Source of the DNA: an uncultured Bilophila sp.
GTDB taxonomy: Bacteria; Desulfobacterota; Desulfovibrionia; Desulfovibrionales; Desulfovibrionaceae
DNA length: 10,319 bases
Direction of reading: 5' to 3'
Assembly: GCA_959604115.1 (NCBI GenBank)
Contig: CAUHBW010000107.1
Span: 1-10,319 of the forward strand
Of this stretch, positions 5,479 through 10,319 are shown in pieces; positions within the stretch are counted from its first letter, which is position 1, and the number at the start of each line of letters is the position of its first letter. The position numbers and the translations under genes were made by a program. Below the pieces are notes generated by a model. The model was given only the letters and a program-made list of their open reading frames with translations, ran no database searches and was not told where the DNA came from.

Positions 5479-6705
5479 TTATCGCTTCGCCAGCAGCAGC
5501 CAGACCTTCCCCTGATTGTAGATGGTCATGGCCTGCCGGTGGGCGTCCTCACCCTCGCCGGTGTACATGTCGATGCGCCGCAGCCGGATCGCGCCGCCGG
5601 TGTCATGCGCGAACCCGAGCCCGTGCCGCACGTTTCCCTTCCCGCCCGGCAGCGCGTAGGCCACGATGCCGCCGAGCGGCAGCACCTGCGGATCGACCGC
5701 CATGCTCACCCACGGCGTCAGCTCGCACCCCGCCGTCCCCTTGGGATGCTCCGAACCGTAGCGGAAAAACACGTACCCCTTCGCCGCGTCCAGAAACGCC
5801 CGCCGCTTCGTGGGATGGCTGTCCCACCATTCCCTGATCCCCTTCATCGACGCCTTGTTGCGCGGAAGCTGGCCCGTCCGGATCAGATAGCCCGCCATGC
5901 TCTGTCCGGACTGTCCGTTCAGTCCCGCGAACAGCGCCGCCTGTTGCGTCCCGTCGTCGAACGACAGGATGCCCGAACCTTCCAACATCAGATCATACGT
6001 CGCCACCGGATGCGGCAGCCACGCCATTTCGAGGTCCCGACCCCGAAGCGCGCCGTCCAGATCGATGTCCGCCCGGCTGAAATACGGCGTCTCCGGCCTG
6101 ATGACCTGCAAGAAGGCGTCCTCGGGACAGGTATGCGACGGCAGGCACCACGCCAGATCGGGAGCCAGTTCGTCCGGCAGCCGATAGATGGGGTGTTCGT
6201 ATCCCGGCTTGCGCGTCCGGCTGGCCCGCATGATCGGCGAATAGTAGCCCGTGAACTTCACGCCGGGCTCCACGCTCAGCCACTCGAATTCCCGCGCCAG
6301 CAGCTCGGGGTGGGCGTCCAGACGGGGCAGGAGATTCTTCAGCTTCTCCAGCGACGACGCCACATCTCCCCACGTGATCCGAACGCCGCTGTGCTCGGCG
6401 GCCCGCTCGTCCGGGCTCCAGCTCTCGGCGTATTCGAGGCTCCGCTCCAGCGCGGGGGCCAGCTCCGTCCACGAGCGCAGCCCCATCGCCGCCTTGTCCA
6501 GCCGGACCGCCTGCCCGCGCGCGCCGTCTTCGGAGACGCGACCGAACAGGGACGACGGCGTATTCAACGCCTCCACCGCCGGGTGCGCCGCTTTTCGGAC
6601 GACGCGGACATCACACGAAGACGTCGGCTCGGAAGGGATGGGAGCGGCCTTGGGCCCGCACGCCGCCAGCAGGAAGACGAGACACGCGACAAGCGTTCTG
6701 AGCAT
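5479..6705 (-). CDS. mltA: Membrane-bound lytic murein transglycosylase A (lipoprotein)
   Basis: The product is a 408-residue lipoprotein that cleaves the MurNAc-GlcNAc bond of peptidoglycan, forming a 1,6-anhydro end. A lipoprotein signal (1-15) ends in LAAC with C16 as the lipid anchor; G17 at +2 favours the outer membrane. The MltA domain shows FTGYYSP (151-157) and runs to about 310. The C-terminal 3D domain has its three marker aspartates: D338 (VDPQVLPLGG), D368 (AHDTGGAI) and D379 (RRIDMYTGEG). D368 probably corresponds to the catalytic Asp308 of E. coli MltA (inferred by motif). It is a little longer than the E. coli protein (about 365 residues). The ATG at 6705 has GGAGGA 7 nt upstream. 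The gene is alone on its strand, divergent from the AGCS symporter, and ends just before repeat copy C. Confidence 0.92.
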   Translation of the reverse strand: MLRTLVACLVFLLAACGPKAAPIPSEPTSSCDVRVVRKAAHPAVEALNTPSSLFGRVSEDGARGQAVRLDKAAMGLRSWTELAPALERSLEYAESWSPDERAAEHSGVRITWGDVASSLEKLKNLLPRLDAHPELLAREFEWLSVEPGVKFTGYYSPIMRASRTRKPGYEHPIYRLPDELAPDLAWCLPSHTCPEDAFLQVIRPETPYFSRADIDLDGALRGRDLEMAWLPHPVATYDLMLEGSGILSFDDGTQQAALFAGLNGQSGQSMAGYLIRTGQLPRNKASMKGIREWWDSHPTKRRAFLDAAKGYVFFRYGSEHPKGTAGCELTPWVSMAVDPQVLPLGGIVAYALPGGKGNVRHGLGFAHDTGGAIRLRRIDMYTGEGEDAHRQAMTIYNQGKVWLLLAKR

Positions 6706-6721
6706 GGAACATTCCTCCGCA

Positions 6722-6744
6722 CGCCGCCGGAAGAACCTGCGGCG
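6722..6744. repeat. Short hairpin in the mltA/symporter divergent space
   Basis: CGCCGC (6722-6727) and GCGGCG (6739-6744) pair perfectly with an 11-nt loop, just upstream of the mltA ribosome binding site (6714-6718). An A/T-rich stretch at 6745-6770 follows, which probably holds promoter elements for one or both genes, though I could not assign convincing -35/-10 pairs. The hairpin may be an operator or chance. Confidence 0.25.
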
Positions 6745-6865
6745 AGATGATAATAATGAATTTTTCCCTCAGGATACGCTACAGCAAAAGAGAGGCGACA
6801 CTCCATGAGGGGCGGGCACACCATAGTGCCAACCCTCCGAATACGCAACGCTCAGGATGGCGACG

Positions 6866-8206
6866 ATGGAAACGCTGGTGCAGGCCTTGAAGGCCGTCAA
6901 CAATGTGATCTGGGGTCCGGGCATGCTGCTCCTGCTCATCGGCACGGGCGTCTACCTGACCGTGGGTCTGCGTTTCTATACGTTCCGCAACATTTTCTCG
7001 GCCTTCGCCCTGCTCTGGAAAGGGCGCGCGTCCTCCGAAGGCGACTCGGGCGAACTGACGCCGTTCAACGCCCTGATGACCGCGCTGGCGGGCACCATCG
7101 GCACGGGCAGCATCGTGGGCGTGGCGACCGCCATCCTCTCGGGCGGGCCGGGCGCGCTGTTCTGGATGTGGTGCACCGCGATGGTGGGCATGGCGACCAA
7201 ATTTTCCGAAATCCTGCTCGCCGTCCGCTACCGGGAAGTGACGCCCGCCGGGAATTTCGTGGGCGGGGCCATGTACTTCATCAAGAACGGCCTCGGCGAA
7301 AAATGGAAATGGCTGGGCGGCGCGTTCGCGGTCTTCGCGGCCATCACCTGTTTCGGCACCGGCAACGCGGTGCAGACCAACGCCATTTCCGGCGTGCTGC
7401 GGGAAACATTCGGCGTGCCCACATGGGCCACGGCCCTGATCCTGTTCCTGCTGATCGGCGCGGTCCTGCTCGGCGGGCTCAGGCGCATCGGCAGCGTCGC
7501 CGGAAAGATCGTGCCGTTCATGGCGATCCTGTATACGCTGGCCTCGCTGGTCATCCTCATCCTGAACATCCGGGAAGTTCCCGCCATGTTCCTGCACGTG
7601 GTGGAGGAAGCCTTCACGCCCACGGCGGCGCAGGGCGGCTTCGCCGGAGCCACGGCCATGATGGCGGTCCGCTTCGGCATGGCCCGGGGCATCTTCGCCA
7701 ACGAGGCCGGGCTGGGCAGCGGCCCCATCGCCCACGCCACGGCCACCTCCACGCCCATCCGGCAGGCCACCATCGGCATGCTCGACGTGTTCATCACCAC
7801 CATGCTGGTATGCAGCATGACCGGATTCGCCATTCTGGTCACGGGCGAATGGACCGCCGCGGGCGCGCAGGGCGCGTCGCTCACCGCGCAGGCCTTCGAA
7901 ACCGCGCTGCCCGGCGTGGGTTCGGCCATCGTGGCCTTTTCGCTGGTCATGTTCGCGTTCACGACCATCCTCGGCTGGTGCGTCTATGGGGAACGTTCCG
8001 CCATCTTTCTGTTCGGCGATCGGATATTGAAGCCCTTCCGCATCCTCTACACCATCGTGGTGCCCATCGGGGCCCTCGCGCAGCTCGACCTCGTGTGGAT
8101 TCTGGCGGACACCTTCAACGCGCTGATGGCGTTCCCCAACCTCGTCGGCGTCCTGCTCCTGAGCCCCGTCGTGTTCCGAGCCGTGCGGGAGCGGAACGAA
8201 GACTGA
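6866..8206 (+). CDS. Alanine/glycine:cation (Na+) symporter, AGCS family
   Basis: The product is a 446-residue inner-membrane carrier that takes up alanine, glycine or a similar small amino acid with sodium. About ten to eleven hydrophobic helices are visible. Family hallmarks are ALAGTIGTGSIVGVATAI (73-90), GGPGALFWMW soon after, FGMARGIFANEAGLGSGPIA (from 270), and GWCVYGERSAIFLFG near the C-terminal third. As I recall, most relatives read GTGN at the first motif, where this protein has S82. Two in-frame ATGs compete. The one at 6866 has AGGA (6854-6857) 8 nt upstream; the one at 6857 would add MAT but overlaps that ribosome binding site. The gene is divergent from mltA and followed by a weak terminator. 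The substrate cannot be told from sequence alone; DagA or AlsT are family names. Confidence 0.9.
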   Translation: METLVQALKAVNNVIWGPGMLLLLIGTGVYLTVGLRFYTFRNIFSAFALLWKGRASSEGDSGELTPFNALMTALAGTIGTGSIVGVATAILSGGPGALFWMWCTAMVGMATKFSEILLAVRYREVTPAGNFVGGAMYFIKNGLGEKWKWLGGAFAVFAAITCFGTGNAVQTNAISGVLRETFGVPTWATALILFLLIGAVLLGGLRRIGSVAGKIVPFMAILYTLASLVILILNIREVPAMFLHVVEEAFTPTAAQGGFAGATAMMAVRFGMARGIFANEAGLGSGPIAHATATSTPIRQATIGMLDVFITTMLVCSMTGFAILVTGEWTAAGAQGASLTAQAFETALPGVGSAIVAFSLVMFAFTTILGWCVYGERSAIFLFGDRILKPFRILYTIVVPIGALAQLDLVWILADTFNALMAFPNLVGVLLLSPVVFRAVRERNED

Positions 8207-8240
8207 TATTCCGCACACTCCTCCAACATCCGTGACGTCG

Positions 8241-8273
8241 GAACGGCTTCTCGCGAAACCATCCCGTTCTTTT
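8241..8273 (+). terminator. Possible weak terminator after the AGCS symporter gene
   Basis: GAACGG (8241-8246) and CCGTTC (8264-8269) form a 6-bp stem with a 17-nt loop, followed directly by TTTT (8270-8273). The stem is short and the loop long, so the efficiency would be low. It lies 35 nt after the symporter stop, which is where a terminator would be expected. Confidence 0.35.
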
Positions 8274-8284
8274 CCCGTGACCGA

Positions 8285-8313
8285 TTGACGAAGGGGTCGT
8301 TTGCGGCTATCCC
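8285..8313 (+). promoter_or_regulatory. Possible sigma-70-type promoter before the small ORF and permease
   Basis: TTGACG (8285-8290) matches the -35 consensus at five of six positions. A 17-nt spacer leads to TATCCC (8308-8313), a poor -10. Transcription would start near 8320, about 30 nt before the ATG at 8350. The weak -10 keeps confidence low. Confidence 0.3.
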
Positions 8314-8349
8314 AAAGGCATTCTTGTCTCTCTAACGGTTGGGGACGCG

Positions 8350-8739
8350 ATGGCCTTTCTCCGGCACGGCATACGGCATCTCTGGACGGGTCTGATCCTG
8401 TTGCCGGTGGTCTTGTGCCTGCTGTGGAGCGTCCCCGGCGTCCAGCCGGAACCCGGCGCGCGTCTGTCCCCCGGCTGGGACACGGGCCCCCTGCCGCCGA
8501 AACGGCAGCCCGCGCTCACGGAAACGCAGCAAGTCCGGCATTCCTGCGGACTCGAATCCGAAGAGAACATCAGTTCGCCGCCTCCCGCCGCGCTCTCCCC
8601 GACGTCCGACCGGGGCGTCTCCCTTTCCTCCTCTCCCCTTCCGCTCCGTTCCTCCCGCATCCGTGATCTGCACCCTCCGGCCTTTGCGCCGCCTTGCGCC
8701 GTCTCCTGCCGTCCATCGGCGGGCCGCGCCCTCGCGTGA
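8350..8739 (+). CDS. Possible small membrane or exported protein of unknown function
   Basis: The reading frame encodes 129 residues. A positively charged start (R5, H6, R9, H10) precedes one hydrophobic segment at about 11-29, LWTGLILLPVVLCLLWSV, which could be a signal peptide or a single membrane anchor. The rest is rich in Pro, Ser and Arg with no domain that I recognise. Codons in the first two thirds end mostly in G or C, as in the neighbouring genes, which supports coding. The C-terminal third is of low complexity. The ribosome binding site is weak (GGGGA 4 nt before the ATG). It fills most of the 594-bp gap between two transporter genes on the same strand, and its stop lies 61 nt before the permease ATG. 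It may be a real lineage-specific gene or a chance frame in GC-rich DNA. Confidence 0.4.
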   Translation: MAFLRHGIRHLWTGLILLPVVLCLLWSVPGVQPEPGARLSPGWDTGPLPPKRQPALTETQQVRHSCGLESEENISSPPPAALSPTSDRGVSLSSSPLPLRSSRIRDLHPPAFAPPCAVSCRPSAGRALA

Positions 8740-8800
8740 CCCGAAAGCCGCGGCCTCGCCCGGCATCCGTTCCGCACTCCAACAGCAAAGAGGGTCGATC

Positions 8801-10300
8801 ATGACCAACTCGACGGAATCACAATCGGATCGCAAGGAACTCAAAAAAACGATGAGCCCGGCCGAAGTCTGGGCGCTGGCCGTAGGGGCCATCATCGGAT
8901 GGGGCTGCTTCGTCCTGCCCGGGACCCGTTTCCTGCCCGAAGCCGGCCCGCTCGGAACCTGCATCGCGTTCGCCCTCGGCGGCGGGCTTCTGTGTACGGT
9001 GGCGCTCTGTTACAGCATTCTGATCAAGGTCTATCCCGTGGCGGGCGGCTCCTTCACCTACGCCTACGTCGGTTTCGGAACGCGGGCTGGCTTCGTCTGC
9101 GGCTGGGCGTTGGTGCTCGGCTATCTGTGCGTCATCGCCGCCAACGGAACGGCCCTTGCCCTCCTGAGCCGCTTCGTCCTGCCCGGCGTCTTTGACGTGG
9201 GGTACATGTACTCGGTCGCGGGATGGGACGTCTACGCGGGCGAACTGGCCATGATGTCGGCCTTTTTCCTCTTTTTCGGCTACATGAACTTCCGGGGCAT
9301 GGACTTCGCCAGCAGCCTCCAGCTGATCCTCGCCTTCGCCCTCGCGGGCGGCGTGCTCGTGCTGGCCGTCGGTTCGGCGACCACGGATACGGCCGGCCTC
9401 GACAACCTGCGGCCCCTGTTCGCCGAAGGCCGGACCCCGTGGGCCTGCGTGATCTCCATCGTCGCGATCACCCCGTGGCTGTTCGTGGGCTTCGACACCA
9501 TCCCGCAGACCGCCGAGGAATTCGACTTCCCGCCCGAAAAGTCCCGCCGCCTGATGATCAACTCCATCGTCTGCGGCGCGACCCTGTACGCGCTGGTGCT
9601 CCTTTCGGTCGCCGTCGTCATGCCCTACCCCGATCTGCTCGGCCAGAACCACAGCTGGACCACGGGCGCGGTCGCGAACATGGCCTTCGGCAGGTTCGGC
9701 GGCGCGATCCTCGCCGTCCCGGTCATGGCGGGCATCTTCACGGGCATGAACGGCTTCTTCATGGCCACCACGCGCCTGCTGTTCAGCATGGGGCGCGGCA
9801 AATTCCTGCATCCGTGGTTCGTCAGGGTCCACCCCAAGTACGGGACGCCGACCAACGCGGTGCTGTTCACGCTGTGCCTGACCCTCATCGCGCCGTGGTT
9901 CGGGCGTTCGGCCCTGAACTGGATCGTGGACATGTCGGCCATGGGCACGGCCCTCGCCTATCTGTTCACCTGCATGACGGCCTACAAGTACGTCTCCAAC
10001 TTCAATACGATCCCCGAAGCCCGTTGGGGCAGACCCGTGGCGGTCGTCGGCGGCCTGACCTCGATTTTCTGTTTCGCCATGCTGGCCGTTCCCGGCTCCC
10101 CCGCAGCCATCGGCATGGAGTCGTGGATCATGCTGTTCGTCTGGATCGCCCTCGGCGCGGCCTTCTACTTCAACCGCGCCCGCGAGCTGAACGCCATTCC
10201 GCACGAGCAGATGCAGTATCTTCTGCTCGGCACCGACGACCGGCCCCTGTTGTTCCGCGCGGCGCAGGGCACGTCGGCGGGGATGGGGGTGAAGAAGTAG
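8801..10300 (+). CDS. APC-family amino-acid permease
   Basis: The product is a 499-residue inner-membrane transporter of the amino acid-polyamine-organocation superfamily. A short hydrophilic, charged N-terminus (1-20) precedes the first helix. That helix carries GAIIGWGCFVLPG (29-41), the family's substrate-binding unwound-helix motif, usually GxIIGSGIF. About twelve hydrophobic segments follow. GSFTYAY in helix 3 and the WLFVGFDTIPQTAEEF stretch in the middle are typical of the superfamily. The ATG at 8801 has GAGG (8790-8793) 7 nt upstream. The open frame starts at 8663, but the extra residues are Arg/Pro-rich and not membrane-like, so I reject that start. The C-terminus ends in GMGVKK with no extra domain. 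The substrate is not determinable here. The stop lies 19 nt from the window edge, so the next gene is unseen. Confidence 0.9.
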   Translation: MTNSTESQSDRKELKKTMSPAEVWALAVGAIIGWGCFVLPGTRFLPEAGPLGTCIAFALGGGLLCTVALCYSILIKVYPVAGGSFTYAYVGFGTRAGFVCGWALVLGYLCVIAANGTALALLSRFVLPGVFDVGYMYSVAGWDVYAGELAMMSAFFLFFGYMNFRGMDFASSLQLILAFALAGGVLVLAVGSATTDTAGLDNLRPLFAEGRTPWACVISIVAITPWLFVGFDTIPQTAEEFDFPPEKSRRLMINSIVCGATLYALVLLSVAVVMPYPDLLGQNHSWTTGAVANMAFGRFGGAILAVPVMAGIFTGMNGFFMATTRLLFSMGRGKFLHPWFVRVHPKYGTPTNAVLFTLCLTLIAPWFGRSALNWIVDMSAMGTALAYLFTCMTAYKYVSNFNTIPEARWGRPVAVVGGLTSIFCFAMLAVPGSPAAIGMESWIMLFVWIALGAAFYFNRARELNAIPHEQMQYLLLGTDDRPLLFRAAQGTSAGMGVKK

Positions 10301-10319
10301 GGAACGAATCGGGGTAGGG

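Noticed and set aside
6779..8218. Long minus-strand open frame (479 codons) opposite the AGCS symporter
   Set aside because: It is His/Glu/Gly/Asp-rich and low in complexity, typical of the antisense of a membrane protein gene. The plus strand encodes a clear AGCS protein.
8819..10204. Long minus-strand open frame (461 codons) opposite the APC permease
   Set aside because: It has the same antisense character, with no hydrophobic or domain structure, while the plus strand has an obvious twelve-helix permease.
1..10319. CRISPR array, tRNA, rRNA, insertion sequence, phage, toxin-antitoxin or defence genes
   Set aside because: I looked for regular direct repeats, transposase motifs, tRNA-like folds and known defence domains on both strands and saw none. 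The genes present belong to known housekeeping, transport and signalling families.

Overview
The window is a GC-rich stretch of bacterial chromosome, roughly 60-65% G+C by eye, with a strong G/C bias at third codon positions. The gene content (ZraP/ZraS/ZraR-type metal and envelope stress system, a lipoprotein MltA, an AGCS amino-acid:sodium symporter, an APC permease, a four-helix b-type cytochrome) and codon style suggest a Gram-negative bacterium. A Desulfovibrio/Bilophila-like member of Desulfovibrionales is my best guess, but this is an inference without a database search.

Layout. Positions 1-608 hold no convincing gene. They contain a strong intrinsic terminator (139-180) for a gene outside the window, and two copies of a composite repeat in opposite orientation (1-115 and 439-535). 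These flank a section of about 48% G+C. A small membrane cytochrome b (609-1232, +) follows. Its 3' end overlaps by 22 bp the end of the convergent zraR gene.

The core is a complete zraSR / zraP locus. The sensor kinase zraS (2592-4376, -) and the sigma-54-dependent response regulator zraR (1211-2575, -) form a two-gene operon. They are divergent from zraP (4746-5231, +), which encodes a secreted His/Met/Gly-rich periplasmic protein. The 369-bp space between them carries two -24/-12 (sigma-54) promoters facing apart: GGGAACG-N4-TTGCT for zraSR and TGGCACG-N4-TTGCT for zraP. Inverted repeats lie between them where an enhancer-bound activator would be expected. The proposed circuit is that ZraS senses periplasmic metal or envelope stress and phosphorylates ZraR, which activates both promoters; ZraP acts in the periplasm and may feed back on ZraS, as known in E. 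coli. The kinase differs from E. coli ZraS by an added PAS domain.

Downstream of zraP comes a hairpin, then a third copy of the composite repeat (5387-5471). This copy lies between the converging ends of zraP and mltA (5479-6705, -), a lipoprotein lytic transglycosylase. Divergent from mltA is an AGCS-family sodium:amino-acid symporter (6866-8206, +). After a 594-bp gap with a possible small exported or membrane protein (8350-8739, +) comes an APC-family amino-acid permease (8801-10300, +), which ends just before the window edge.

I see no CRISPR array, tRNA, rRNA, insertion sequence, phage gene or obviously new system. The items most worth a second look are the three-copy repeat family, the mirror-image sigma-54 regulatory region, and the PAS-containing ZraS with its His/Met/Cys cluster.
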